Shown: positions 16,369 through 24,620, counted from the stretch's first letter. The stretch is 64,000 nucleotides of DNA from Amnibacterium endophyticum (GCF_042680685.1 NZ_JBHUEA010000019.1:1-64000), one strand, 5' to 3'. Numbers and translations: made by a program. Notes: generated from the sequence alone by a model not told the origin.

Positions 16369-16812
16369 TCAGCAGAGGGCGTTGGTGTCCGACAGATCCA
16401 TGTCGGCGTAGTCCGACAGCGGAGCGTCGGTGATCCCGACGACCTCGTCGATCTGCAGCATCGGGTAGGTGCCGAGGGGCGTCCCGGCGCGGTCGGTGAG
16501 CTGCCACCAGCGTCGGCCGAAGCGGTGGCAGATGGCCCCGGCGTTGTCGTCGGCGGCGACCCGGTACAGCCGGGGCACGCCGTCCTGCTGCTCGATCACG
16601 ACGCCGCGTGCGTGCTCCCGGGGCCCGCGGTCACGCGCGGGGATCGTCGCCGCCGCCGGCGAGGCGGTGACGACCGGCCGAGCCGACGTCGACGCCGACG
16701 GCTCGGGCGTCGCCACGACCGGGGCCGGGCTCGTGCAGGCGGTCAGCGCGAGCGGCAGGAGGGCGACGGCCACGACCGCGCTCTTCGCCCCGAGGCTGCG
16801 ACGTCGCGCCAC
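16369..16812 (-). CDS. Lipoprotein with LysM-like C-terminal segment
   Basis: A 147-aa lipoprotein. The signal peptide ends LALTAC (Cys26) and a short Thr/Ala/Pro linker follows. The C-terminal half has DNAGAICHRFGRRWWQL then YPMLQIDEVVGI, which resembles a divergent LysM repeat (x-x-I-x-x-R-F-G ... L-x-I-x-x-x-I). That would allow peptidoglycan contact. The GTG at 16812 has an AGGAGG site with good spacing. The LysM call is tentative. Confidence 0.72.
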   Translation of the reverse strand: MARRRSLGAKSAVVAVALLPLALTACTSPAPVVATPEPSASTSARPVVTASPAAATIPARDRGPREHARGVVIEQQDGVPRLYRVAADDNAGAICHRFGRRWWQLTDRAGTPLGTYPMLQIDEVVGITDAPLSDYADMDLSDTNALC

Positions 16813-16995
16813 GAGCGGCTCCCTCCTGCGCGCCCGTCGTCGCGAGCGTGATGCGGCGGCTCGGCGGCAGGTGGCGTCGTCCACCGTCGCGCATCCGGCC
16901 CGCGCTCCGCAACAGGCGGCGCGACGCGTCTCAGAACTCGACAGTCGACCCGGCAAGCACCCCGGCCGTGTCCGCGTCTGCCTCCGCTCGGCGGG

Positions 16996-17385
16996 TCAGA
17001 GGTCGCCCTCCACGAACTGGGCGCGCCCGAGCCCGAAGGACCAGTCCTCAGGCGCGTTCGCCGACACCGCCACGATGAGGTCGGAGGTCGCGAGCCCGCA
17101 GCGCTCCTGCAGCCGCTGCGCGAGGGTCGAGTAGAGCGCGAGCTTCTGGTCCTGGTCCCGGCCCTGCTGCAGCACCTGGATCAGCACGAGGTCGCGGGTG
17201 CGGGGGATGCCGAGCCCGGTGTCCTCGCAGATCATGCGGCCGGGGCGGTGCTCGGTGATGACCTGGTAGCGGTCGCCCGCAGGGGCCGCGAAGACGTCCA
17301 TCATCACGTCCTGCACGGTGTCGGCGAGGGTCCGCAGCTCCTCGTCGGTGCGTCCCTCGGTGAGGTCGATCCGAACCAGCGGCAT
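16996..17385 (-). CDS. Tautomerase family protein
   Basis: A 129-aa tautomerase of the longer MSAD/tautomerase-2 type. It begins M-PLVRIDLTEGR, exposing the catalytic N-terminal Pro after Met removal. YQVITEHRPG and the end EDWSFGLGRAQF match the group that includes malonate-semialdehyde decarboxylase-like enzymes. The ATG follows GAAGGAG. Cytoplasmic; substrate unknown. Confidence 0.88.
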   Translation of the reverse strand: MPLVRIDLTEGRTDEELRTLADTVQDVMMDVFAAPAGDRYQVITEHRPGRMICEDTGLGIPRTRDLVLIQVLQQGRDQDQKLALYSTLAQRLQERCGLATSDLIVAVSANAPEDWSFGLGRAQFVEGDL

Positions 17386-17502
17386 GGTGCTCCTTCGTGC
17401 AGGCGGGTGAGGACTGCACGCTACGAACAGCAACCTGGATGCCAGCGCCCCGCGGGCCGGACGGACGTCGAGTCGGCGCTGTGTGCCGGCGGGGAGCCGG
17501 GG

Positions 17503-17916
17503 TCAGCGGTCCGCGGTCCTGTAGCGCTCGCGCAGCGACGCGAGCGCGTCGAGCGCCCGCGTCCGATCCTGGACGGGCACGAGCAGGTGGTCGTGGAAGG
17601 CGCCGGCGAGCACGTTGCAGCTGATGCCCTCCTCGGCGAGGGCGACGGAGACCGCGGCGGTGAGCCCGACCGCGGCGAGCGAGGAGTGCACGGTCAGTGT
17701 GAGCCAGGCGGCGACGAAGTCGTAGGCGACCTCCAGGCGGTCGGCGTCGACCTGTCGGAGCACGACGGTCGTCCCCTCGGGCTCCTCGACGGTCGCCGCG
17801 GCCGACGCGATCGCCGGATGGCCGGGACGCACGACCGCGTAGACGTACGGCTCCTCTCGGGCGATCACCTCCAGCTCGAGCAGCATCCGTTCGAGGTCGG
17901 TCGCGCCGGAGGGCAT
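17503..17916 (-). CDS. ACT-domain protein
   Basis: A 137-aa protein with an ACT_7-like fold. The C-terminal half LTLTVHSSLAAVGLTAAVSVALAEEGISCNVLAGAFHDHLLVP is a typical ACT strand-helix pattern (residues about 60-105). These stand-alone proteins probably bind an amino acid. It is divergent from the universal stress gene. Start ATG at 17916 chosen as the first Met of the conserved region. Confidence 0.85.
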   Translation of the reverse strand: MPSGATDLERMLLELEVIAREEPYVYAVVRPGHPAIASAAATVEEPEGTTVVLRQVDADRLEVAYDFVAAWLTLTVHSSLAAVGLTAAVSVALAEEGISCNVLAGAFHDHLLVPVQDRTRALDALASLRERYRTADR

Positions 17917-18060
17917 CGCCCCAGCCTCGCAGGCCCTCCGTCTCCCGGCTCGGCCGCAGGGCCGGGAGCGGACCGAGCGGATCCATCGGTGGCTCATAGG
18001 AAGGAGGCGTAGCACCCGGAGTCGGGTGCAGGCGCACCCGGGCACGAGAGGGAGGCGCTC

Positions 18061-18864
18061 ATGGCGCGCAGGGTCGTGGTGGGCTGGGACGGGTCGGCGG
18101 CGGCGGCTTCGGCGCTCGACTGGGCGGTCCGGCGCTCGCCGGACGCCGAGCGGATCGAGGTCGTCGAGGTCGACGCCGGGCGGCACCGGGTCGAGCAGCG
18201 CCGCGACCCGGAGGAGGCGGCGGCGTCGGTCCGCCAGGAGCATCCCTGGCTCGAGGTGGAGGTGGTCCGGGAGCGCGGCGCCGTCGGCCGGGCGCTCGCC
18301 GCGAGGTCGTCGGCGGAGTGCCTGGTCGTGCTCGGCGGGCGGGGGAACGAGGAGCGCCGGCTCGGCCACCGCACCTCCACCGCGTACCGGGTGGTGCTCG
18401 GCGCCGACGGCCCGGTGGCGGTGATCCCGGCCGGCTACCGCAGCGGTCGGGACGTCGTCCTCGGGGTCGTCGACCGCGCGGACGCCCGCGTCGTCGCCCT
18501 CACCGCGGCGGCGGAGGCCGCCCGCCGCCACCAGCGGCTGATCGCCGTGCACGCGACGTCATCGATGCTGGGGCTCGCGGACCTCGTCGACGGGCAGGAC
18601 CGCACGCGGGAGCACCAGGAGGCCGAGGCGCTCTTCGACGAAGTGCTCGCCCCGGTGCGCGACGCCCACCCGGACCTGCCCGTGGTGCGCCGCACGGTCC
18701 GCGGCCGCCCGTCGGACGTGCTGCTCGCCGCCTCGCGCAACGCCGCGCTGCTGGTGCTGGGGCGCGACGTCGAGCGGCCGCAGCGCGGACGCCCGGTGAC
18801 CCACAGCAGCATGCTGCTGAGCCGGTCGCCCGTCATGGTGGTGCCGCCCGCGACCCGGCTCTGA
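18061..18864 (+). CDS. Universal stress protein, two tandem Usp domains
   Basis: A 267-aa protein with an N-terminal Usp domain (VVVGWDGSAAAASALDWAV) and a second from about residue 135 (VVLGVVDRADARVVALTAAAE). The second ends LLVLGRD ... SMLLSRSPVMVVP, close to the usual G-x2-G-x9-G-(S/T) ATP loop but with fewer glycines. AGGGAGG lies ahead of the ATG. It is a cytoplasmic stress-response protein; nucleotide binding is uncertain. Confidence 0.88.
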   Translation: MARRVVVGWDGSAAAASALDWAVRRSPDAERIEVVEVDAGRHRVEQRRDPEEAAASVRQEHPWLEVEVVRERGAVGRALAARSSAECLVVLGGRGNEERRLGHRTSTAYRVVLGADGPVAVIPAGYRSGRDVVLGVVDRADARVVALTAAAEAARRHQRLIAVHATSSMLGLADLVDGQDRTREHQEAEALFDEVLAPVRDAHPDLPVVRRTVRGRPSDVLLAASRNAALLVLGRDVERPQRGRPVTHSSMLLSRSPVMVVPPATRL

Positions 18865-18920
18865 CGAGGGGCATCGGGCGCGGTCCCGCTCTGCCCAGTG
18901 GAGGGAGCAGGCGGGACGCC

Positions 18921-18926
18921 TAGGGT
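18921..18926 (+). promoter_or_regulatory. -10 element of GNAT gene
   Basis: TAGGGT, 9 nt before the ATG at 18936; the 5' leader would be only a few bases. Confidence 0.4.
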
Positions 18927-18935
18927 CCCGGGTCC

Positions 18936-19499
18936 ATGACCGATGTGCACGAGATCGAGACCGTCGTGTTCGAGGGCGATGCTCCGGCGTCGATCTGGAC
19001 CGGCGTCGCCGGGCTCTACGAGGAGGCGTTCGCGTCGCCGCCCTACCGCGAAGCGCGGGGCGAGCTCCGCGAGATCGCGCAATGGGGCCCGGCCATGCTG
19101 GCCGCTCCCGGAGGCCGCCTGACCGCGGCCGTGGTCGAGGACCAGGTGGCCGGGTTCGCCGTCTCGGAACGCCTCGACCAGGATCGGCCCTGGCAGGAGA
19201 TGCTCGCGAGCACGGCCGGGCCGGAGGGCGGGCTCGTCCTGCCCCCGGAGTCGACCGTGATCCTGCAGGAGCTCGCGGTCGACGACGCCCATCGAGGGCG
19301 TGGCATCGCGCGGGCGCTCGTCGCCGCTCTGCTGAGGGACCGGGCCGAGGAGCACGTCGTCCTCAGCGTCTTCGAGCGCGCGTCCTCGGTCCACGCGATG
19401 TACCGGCGGTGGGGCTTCGACGAGTTCGGCACGGCTCCTGCCGAGGGCGGCGACGACACGATGCACCTCATGCACCACCGGCTGCCCTGGGCGCTCTGA
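18936..19499 (+). CDS. GNAT-family N-acetyltransferase
   Basis: A 187-aa acetyltransferase. The acetyl-CoA loop is LAVDDAHRGRGIARALVAALL (R-G-x-G-I-A) and the last strand region is VHAMYRRWGFDEFGT. No ribosome site is visible, and TAGGGT lies 9 nt upstream. Substrate unknown. Confidence 0.88.
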   Translation: MTDVHEIETVVFEGDAPASIWTGVAGLYEEAFASPPYREARGELREIAQWGPAMLAAPGGRLTAAVVEDQVAGFAVSERLDQDRPWQEMLASTAGPEGGLVLPPESTVILQELAVDDAHRGRGIARALVAALLRDRAEEHVVLSVFERASSVHAMYRRWGFDEFGTAPAEGGDDTMHLMHHRLPWAL

Positions 19500-19516
19500 C
19501 ACCGGGCGAGTCGGGG

Positions 19517-19903
19517 TCAGGCCGGCTCGGGTTCGAGGAACTCGAGCCGGTTGCCGAACGGGTCGCTCGCGTAGAAGCGGCGGTGGCCGGGGAAGTCGTC
19601 GTCCCACGTCACCGTGCGGCCGGCGCCCTCGAGCGCGGCGGCGAGCCCGACCAGGCCCTCGACGAGGATGCCGGGATGGGCCTTCCTGGCCGGCGCGAAC
19701 GGGTCCTCGACCCCCAGGTGCAGCTCGAGCCCGCCGCGGCGGAACCAGCAGCCGCCGCGGGCGGCGAGCACGGGCGGCTTCTCCACCTCGGTCATCCCGA
19801 GCGCACCGGCGTAGAAGGCGCGCGCCTCCTCCTCCTCGCCCCGCGGCATGGCGAGCTGCACGTGGTGCAGGGCGATGGGCTCGAAGTCGTCGGTCGCGGC
19901 CAT
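19517..19903 (-). CDS. VOC (glyoxalase-fold) protein
   Basis: A 128-aa protein with paired beta-alpha-beta-beta-beta units: LHHVQLAMPRGEEEEARAFYAGALGMTEVEKP at the start and RRFYASDPFGNRLEFLEPE at the end. The metal ligands His (LHHVQ) and Glu (RLEFLE) are in place. Start uncertain: ATG 19903 gives the compact domain; an upstream GTG at 19933 would add ten residues. It converges with the GNAT gene. Confidence 0.85.
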   Translation of the reverse strand: MAATDDFEPIALHHVQLAMPRGEEEEARAFYAGALGMTEVEKPPVLAARGGCWFRRGGLELHLGVEDPFAPARKAHPGILVEGLVGLAAALEGAGRTVTWDDDFPGHRRFYASDPFGNRLEFLEPEPA

Positions 19904-19954
19904 GCCGCCATGCTCGGGCATCCGCCCGGACACGGCCCCCGCAGGTCGTGGCCG

Positions 19955-20845
19955 TCAGGCGGGCAGGCCGATGGAGTACATCGAGCGGACCTCGCCGGGG
20001 GAGAGCGCGTACCGGTAGGCGGCCGCGTACTTGATGCTGCCGACGAAGGAGGCGTTGGTGGCGGTGCCGCCGGTCCACGACGAGCCGAGGCTGTCGTAGC
20101 CGATGCGCCAGTAGCCGGTGTTCGACTGCGCTGAGGTGTACGCGGTGTTTGCAGCGGCGAGCGCCCCGTCGACGTAGAGGGACATCCCCGTGTTCGGCGT
20201 GCCCGGGGTGAGCGTGGCGACGACCTGGTGCCAGAGCCCGTCGGCGTAGTCCCGCCCGGAGGGGCTCGTGATAATCTGATAGCCGTTCAAGTAGGTGCCG
20301 AACGAGAGCTGGCCCGTCGGCTGCAGGTAGACCTGCCGGTCGTAGATGCCGCTCGCGCCGGTCTGCTGGTTCCCGAGCCCGATGAGCCGCCCGCTCTTCG
20401 TCGAGGTCTTGAACCAGACGACCAGGCTGAAGGTCGTGGGGGATGCCCCGACCGTGTTGGTGGTGGTGACGTACTGGGGGGCGGAGGCCGTGCCCGCGGG
20501 GGCGTAGGCGACCTTCGGGGCGTCGTTCGGGCAGGCGGTCGGGGTGGCGGTGTCGGTCGAGTGCGTGCCCTGGTAGATCCCCGGGTTGCCCGCGGCGCTC
20601 GAGTCGGCGGCGCCCGTGGTGCCGGCGGCCTCCGTGAGCGTGTACTCGAAGTACGTGTTCGCCGCCTTCGTCCTGACCGCCGCGAAGACGTCCGAGCAGG
20701 TGAACTGCGTCGCGGCCTTCGCCGTGTCCGTCGTGTTCGTGATGGCCGCGGTGAAGGAGCCGGAGGTGCCGGGAGCCAGCAACGCAGCCGCCGCCACGGC
20801 GGCCGCGGCGAGGAGTCCGAGGCCGGCTCGTCGGCGGTCACGCAT
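19955..20845 (-). CDS. SipW-dependent LamG/concanavalin-like surface protein
   Basis: A 296-aa exported protein. The N-terminus MRDRRRAGLGLL plus hydrophobic run, then GTSGSFTAAITNTTDTA, is a SipW-type signal region like that of the TasA-like protein in the same operon. The C-terminal ~190 residues resemble a LamG/concanavalin-A jelly roll: FSLVVWFKTSTKSGRLIGLGN, DGLWHQVVATL, GMSLYVDGALAA, FVGSIKYAAAYRYALSPGEV. It likely binds glycan outside the cell. The start overlaps the signal peptidase stop by 8 nt, so the two are coupled. Confidence 0.85.
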   Translation of the reverse strand: MRDRRRAGLGLLAAAAVAAAALLAPGTSGSFTAAITNTTDTAKAATQFTCSDVFAAVRTKAANTYFEYTLTEAAGTTGAADSSAAGNPGIYQGTHSTDTATPTACPNDAPKVAYAPAGTASAPQYVTTTNTVGASPTTFSLVVWFKTSTKSGRLIGLGNQQTGASGIYDRQVYLQPTGQLSFGTYLNGYQIITSPSGRDYADGLWHQVVATLTPGTPNTGMSLYVDGALAAANTAYTSAQSNTGYWRIGYDSLGSSWTGGTATNASFVGSIKYAAAYRYALSPGEVRSMYSIGLPA

Positions 20846-21806
20846 CGACGGCGTCCGGCTCGACGCGCTCGGCCCGGAGCAGCGTCCAGAGGGTCGGGGC
20901 GAGGCAGAGGAGGGCCAGCAGGAGCCAGCCGAGGAGGTCGAGGTGCGGGGCGGCAGTGAACCCGGCGTGGCCGTGCGCATCGCCCGGCAGGGTCAGGCGC
21001 CCGACCTGACCGGACACGAGGTCGATCGCGTGGGCGGGATCGCCCGCGGCCTGCAGGCGGATCGGCAGGACACCCGTCGACACGACGGTCGCCTCCACGC
21101 CGCCGGTGCACGAGCGCGCCTGCAGCAGCAGGTAGCCGACGAACGGCTTGTAGAACCAGAACGCGGCGCTCAGCACCAGCGAGCACCCGAGCATCCGCAT
21201 CGAGGCGCGGCGGGACGGGTCGCGGAGGAGGAGCCCGAGCGCCCAGACGGCCGCGCACCCTCCGGCGACCGCCGGCGCGAGCCGCACGAGCCAGCCCGCC
21301 ACCGGGACCAGCGCGACCGCCCGCGTCACGATCATGTCCGGGCGGACGATCCACGGGTCGTCCGTCCCGTTGATGTCGCCACGGGTCCGGTAGCCGTCGG
21401 CCTCCACCTGCACGATCCGGTGGGTGTAGGTCGAGTCGGATCCGGGCGGGTGGTAGGTGATGACCTCGCCGTCGCGCAGCGCCTGGCCCTCCTGCACGGG
21501 GAGGCCGATGACGAGGGTGCCGACGGGGGCGGCGCGGCCCATGGACGGCGACTCCACGACGAAGATCCGCGCCCCGGTGACGGCGATGGCGGCCGCGCAC
21601 GCCGCCACCGCGACGAGCGCGACGGCGGCGAGGAGCCGCGTCGCGACGCGCGCCCGGCCGCCTCCTGGGCGCTCGGCGGTCGCCCCGCTCGGCCCGAGCC
21701 GTGGCTCGGCCAGGATGCCGGTCGCGTCCGCGGTGCTGGTCATGGTGGTCGGGGCGAGGTCCGGGAGCGGCCGGCCCGATTCGGGGCGGCCGCTCATCCC
21801 GGTCAT
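20838..21806 (-). CDS. ER-type (SipW-like) signal peptidase I
   Basis: A 322-aa S26B signal peptidase. After a ~50-residue Pro/Ser-rich cytoplasmic tail and one TM, FVVESPSMGRAAPVG carries the catalytic Ser. The second motif TYTHRIV has His where bacterial Lep has Lys, the hallmark of SipW/ER-type enzymes, and GDINGTDDP is the conserved Asp box. Additional C-terminal helices near 190-215, 225-250 and 295-315 flank a ~60-residue outer domain. ATGA overlap with the upstream gene. It probably cleaves the signal peptides of its two neighbours. Confidence 0.9.
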   Translation of the reverse strand: MTGMSGRPESGRPLPDLAPTTMTSTADATGILAEPRLGPSGATAERPGGGRARVATRLLAAVALVAVAACAAAIAVTGARIFVVESPSMGRAAPVGTLVIGLPVQEGQALRDGEVITYHPPGSDSTYTHRIVQVEADGYRTRGDINGTDDPWIVRPDMIVTRAVALVPVAGWLVRLAPAVAGGCAAVWALGLLLRDPSRRASMRMLGCSLVLSAAFWFYKPFVGYLLLQARSCTGGVEATVVSTGVLPIRLQAAGDPAHAIDLVSGQVGRLTLPGDAHGHAGFTAAPHLDLLGWLLLALLCLAPTLWTLLRAERVEPDAVDA

Positions 21807-22471
21807 GCGCCGGTGTAGGTCCAGACGAGCGGCTGCGAGACGGACTGCGCCTGGACGGTGTTGTCCGCGCTGCTCGACAGCTGCACGGAGAAGGTGAAGC
21901 GCACGTAGTCGGTGGAGCTGGTCGGCGGCACGCAGGTCGCGGAGGCGGCCTTGATGTCCTTGCTCGCACCGAGCGCGTTGAGCGCCACCGCGTTGTACAG
22001 CGTGACCGCCGTGCCGGCCGTGCCGCCGGTGACCGGGGCGCAGGTCAGGGTCAGCTGCAGCTGCCCGCAGAGGTCGCCGGTGCCGCTGCCGCTCTTCGTG
22101 CAGGTGCCCGGAGCCAGCGTGAAGCCGTTCACGGCAGTGGTCCCGGTGTTGTAGAGCCGCACGGTCGTGACGTTCGGTGCGCCGCCCGGCGTCAGCTGGT
22201 TCGTGGTCCCGCCGTACTTGTTGATGGTGCTGCAGGACGTGTACGCGTTGCCCGTCCCCGAGGTGGACAGGCACGACGTCGTGCCGGCGCTGTCGGTCTC
22301 CTGCATGATCAGCGATCCGGTGGCCGCGGTGTTGTTGCTGTTGGTGATGCTGGCGGTGAACGCCGACAGGGTCCCGGTCGCCGACAGCCCGAGCGTCGTG
22401 GACGCCACCAGGCTCGCAGCGATCGCCAGCGGGGCGAACCGCTTGCGGTGCAGGCGCGGTGTTGCAGGCAT
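21803..22471 (-). CDS. TasA/camelysin-like exported protein
   Basis: A 222-aa protein. The signal region is KRFAPLAIAASLVASTTLGL then GTLSAFTASITNSNNTAATG, the pattern of SipW-dependent TasA/CalY precursors. The mature part is Thr/Ser/Gly-rich and beta-rich with six Cys, e.g. CLSTSG, CSTI, GTCTKSG, DLCGQ, LTCAPV, ATCVPP. The ATG at 22471 follows AAGGAT. First gene of a three-gene operon with its peptidase. TasA-family proteins build extracellular fibres in Bacillus biofilms; a similar matrix role here is inference. Confidence 0.85.
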   Translation of the reverse strand: MPATPRLHRKRFAPLAIAASLVASTTLGLSATGTLSAFTASITNSNNTAATGSLIMQETDSAGTTSCLSTSGTGNAYTSCSTINKYGGTTNQLTPGGAPNVTTVRLYNTGTTAVNGFTLAPGTCTKSGSGTGDLCGQLQLTLTCAPVTGGTAGTAVTLYNAVALNALGASKDIKAASATCVPPTSSTDYVRFTFSVQLSSSADNTVQAQSVSQPLVWTYTGA

Positions 22472-22518
22472 GTCGATCCTTCGAGACGTGATATCGGGAC
22501 CGATCTGCCCCTCGTGTG

Positions 22519-22547
22519 AAGGTACTTCGATCGCCAAACAGATTGAA
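22519..22547 (-). promoter_or_regulatory. Promoter candidate of SipW operon
   Basis: Minus-strand TTCAAT (22542-22547), 17-nt spacer, TACCTT (22519-22524), about 48 nt before the ATG at 22471. Confidence 0.4.
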
Positions 22548-22663
22548 CATCGAACGAACCCCCAGAAGGGGCTCCGATCCGGCGTGTCGAGGGCTCCGGC
22601 CGCCAGGCTGGTGCTTCTTGGAGCGCAGCGCTCTGAGCGCCCGCCGCCGATCAGGAGGACGAC

Positions 22664-23149
22664 GTGACCTCGCAATCCGACCTCGCCCGGGCCGAAGCGG
22701 CCGTCGGGAGCGTGCTCGACGCGCTGCTCGACCTCGAGATCGCGGAGCGCCTGGCGGATGCCGATCTGGGTGGGCAGTTCGGGTTGAACCCGACGGAGCT
22801 CACCGCGCTGGCCATCCTGGGCCGCAGCGGCACGCAGCAGGTGATGCGTCTCGCCGGGCTGCTGCAGCTCACCGCCGGTTCGACGTCCACGCTCGTCACG
22901 CGGCTCGCCGACCGCGAGCTCATCTCCCGGCAGCGCAGCGACCAGGACCGGCGCAGCGTCGACATCACCCTGACCGAGGCCGGTGCAAGCGTCGTGCAGG
23001 CGATGGGCCTCCGCTACCGCAGCGCGGTCGAAGCCGCGCTCGCCGGTGCGACGACGGAGTGCCTCCTCGCCACGAGCGGGATCCTGCGCGCGGCCGCCGC
23101 CGAGCTCGGCAGGACGAGGGACGTCGAGGCGGAGCGCTCCGAGGCCTGA
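22664..23149 (+). CDS. MarR-family regulator
   Basis: A 161-aa winged-helix protein: LTALAILGRSGTQQVMRLAGLLQLTAGSTSTLVTRLADREL is the HTH and SRQRSDQDRRSVDITLT the wing. The GTG at 22664 has an excellent AGGAGG site with 5-nt spacing. It lies upstream of the MFS gene on the same strand but is separated by a 235-bp region with its own promoter and leader, and is divergent from the SipW operon. Either could be its target. Confidence 0.88.
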   Translation: MTSQSDLARAEAAVGSVLDALLDLEIAERLADADLGGQFGLNPTELTALAILGRSGTQQVMRLAGLLQLTAGSTSTLVTRLADRELISRQRSDQDRRSVDITLTEAGASVVQAMGLRYRSAVEAALAGATTECLLATSGILRAAAAELGRTRDVEAERSEA

Positions 23150-23208
23150 CCGCTCGCCCTGCCCGGCGACGGCCGCCCGCGAGGCCTGCGAGGTGTCCGC
23201 TCGCCCGC

Positions 23209-23214
23209 TAGCGT
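23209..23214 (+). promoter_or_regulatory. -10 element of MFS leader transcript
   Basis: TAGCGT, 7 nt before the GTG of the small leader ORF at 23222. Confidence 0.5.
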
Positions 23215-23221
23215 GTGCGCC

Positions 23222-23296
23222 GTGAGCAGGCAGGAGTCGGGCGAGCTCGGCGACGGCGGAGGAACAAACGTGCGGGTCCCGCCCGCGCGTTCCTGA
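23222..23296 (+). CDS. 24-codon leader ORF upstream of MFS gene
   Basis: A GTG at the predicted 5' end of the transcript opens a 24-codon frame ending TGA at 23294-23296. The peptide begins VSRQESGELG and ends VRVPPARS, with a Pro-Pro pair close to the stop. The stop lies 4 nt before a strong hairpin. Position and spacing to TAGCGT are those of a leaderless actinobacterial start. No homology is claimed; a regulatory leader peptide is the inference. Confidence 0.4.
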   Translation: MSRQESGELGDGGGTNVRVPPARS

Positions 23297-23300
23297 CACC

Positions 23301-23342
23301 GCACCGCCCTGAGACCGGCGGTCCTCGACCGGTCTGCGGTGC
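23301..23342 (+). promoter_or_regulatory. 14-bp leader hairpin (attenuator candidate)
   Basis: GCACCGC (23301-23307) pairs with GCGGTGC (23336-23342) and AGACCGG (23312-23318) with CCGGTCT (23329-23335); a 4-nt bulge and a 10-nt loop remain. A competing stem CGGTC/GACCG (23319-23323 with 23327-23331) excludes the inner stem. No T tract follows. A small TCCT/AGGA stem (23367-23378) covers the MFS ribosome site. Confidence 0.5.
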
Positions 23343-23384
23343 TGCTGGGACGCGGAATCCGTTCCGTCCTGCTCAGGAGTGCTC

Positions 23385-24620
23385 GTGTCTGCCGTCTCTC
23401 CGGCGCTTCGGCGGCGCCATCGGTCCGTGTCGTTCTGCCTGTTCCTCGTGCTCGGCTTCCACGTCGGGGTGTGGGCCGTCCAGCTCGGTGCGCTCGCCGC
23501 GGCGCTGCGGCTCGATGCGGGCCGGCTCGGCGTCGCGCTGAGCGGTGCCGCGCTGGGCGGCATCCTCACCCTGTTCGTCGGCGGCCGGATCGCGGACCGG
23601 TTCGGTCGACGGGCGGTGCTGGTGATCGGCTTCGCGGTCACCGGCGGCGCGTTCCTCGGGCTCGCCGCCGCGCAGACCTTCGCGCAGGCGGTGGCGGCGG
23701 TGGTCGTCTACGGGCTCGCGATCAGCTTCATCGATCTCGGGGCGAACGCGGTCGGGTCGGACTTCGAGCACGCCCACCGGACGGACGCGTTGACGGGGCT
23801 GCAGGCCGGCTTCAGCCTCGGCGCGCTCACCGGCGCCCTGGCCGCCGCGGTCATGCTCGCCGTCGGCGTCGACCACCGGTGGATCTACGCGGGGCTCGCC
23901 CTCCTGTTCGTCGTCGCCGCGCTGGCGTCGTCGCGCCTTCCGCTGCCGGTCCAGCGGCCCGCTCAGCAGCGGGCGGCCGCGGAGGGGGACTCCCGGCCGG
24001 TGTGGCGGCTCCGCGGCGTGCTCTTCGCCGCGGTCGTGGTGCTGGTGGGCTTCCTCGGCGACGGGGTGCTGGAGGGCTTCCTCGCCGTCTTCCTGCGCCG
24101 CGCGCTCGACAGCGGGGTCCTGCTGAGCGGGGTCGGGATCGCGGTCTTCCACCTCGCGTCGTTCCTCGGCCGTTCGCTCGTGGCCCCGGCGCAGGACCGC
24201 CTGCCTCCTCGGCGGCTGATCCCCGCAGCCGGGGCGCTCGCGGCGGCGGGGATGGGCATCGCGCTGCTGTCACCGGTCGCCTGGGGGTCGATCGCGGGCA
24301 TGCTCGTCGTCGGCTTCGCCGTCAGCCCGGTCGTGCCGACCGCGCTGTCCCTCGCGGGCCGAGCAGCGCCGGACCGAGCGGGTCAGGCCGTCGCCTTCAC
24401 CACGGCGGTCGGCTACATCTCCTTCCTCATCGGACCCCTCGTCGTCGGAGGTCTCGCCGCCGCGACCGATCTCCGCGTGGGGCTGAGCGTCGTGGCGGCG
24501 ACGAGCCTGACCCTCGCCCTCCTCGGCACCGGGTGGCCCCGGGAGGCCGGGCGCGACGGCGCTGCAGTCGGACCCGCCGCAGGAGCACCTCGTCGGCGGC
24601 GCCGTCAGACGTCGAGGTGA
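23385..24620 (+). CDS. MFS transporter (drug-efflux type)
   Basis: A 411-aa twelve-helix MFS protein. It has GGRIADRFGRRAVLVIGF (motif A) and many Gly/Ala helices; the layout is like the YbjJ/fucose-permease-related group. The GTG at 23385 is chosen because AGGAG (23375-23379) overlaps the alternative GTG at 23379. The mRNA carries a 160-nt leader with a small ORF and hairpin. The last 16 nt overlap the convergent gene at 24605. Likely exporter; substrate unknown. Confidence 0.88.
   Translation: MSAVSPALRRRHRSVSFCLFLVLGFHVGVWAVQLGALAAALRLDAGRLGVALSGAALGGILTLFVGGRIADRFGRRAVLVIGFAVTGGAFLGLAAAQTFAQAVAAVVVYGLAISFIDLGANAVGSDFEHAHRTDALTGLQAGFSLGALTGALAAAVMLAVGVDHRWIYAGLALLFVVAALASSRLPLPVQRPAQQRAAAEGDSRPVWRLRGVLFAAVVVLVGFLGDGVLEGFLAVFLRRALDSGVLLSGVGIAVFHLASFLGRSLVAPAQDRLPPRRLIPAAGALAAAGMGIALLSPVAWGSIAGMLVVGFAVSPVVPTALSLAGRAAPDRAGQAVAFTTAVGYISFLIGPLVVGGLAAATDLRVGLSVVAATSLTLALLGTGWPREAGRDGAAVGPAAGAPRRRRRQTSR

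Noticed and set aside
23297..23384. Known riboswitch class in the MFS leader
   Set aside because: No conserved core of fluoride, SAM, TPP or guanidine riboswitches could be recognised; only the hairpin is supported.
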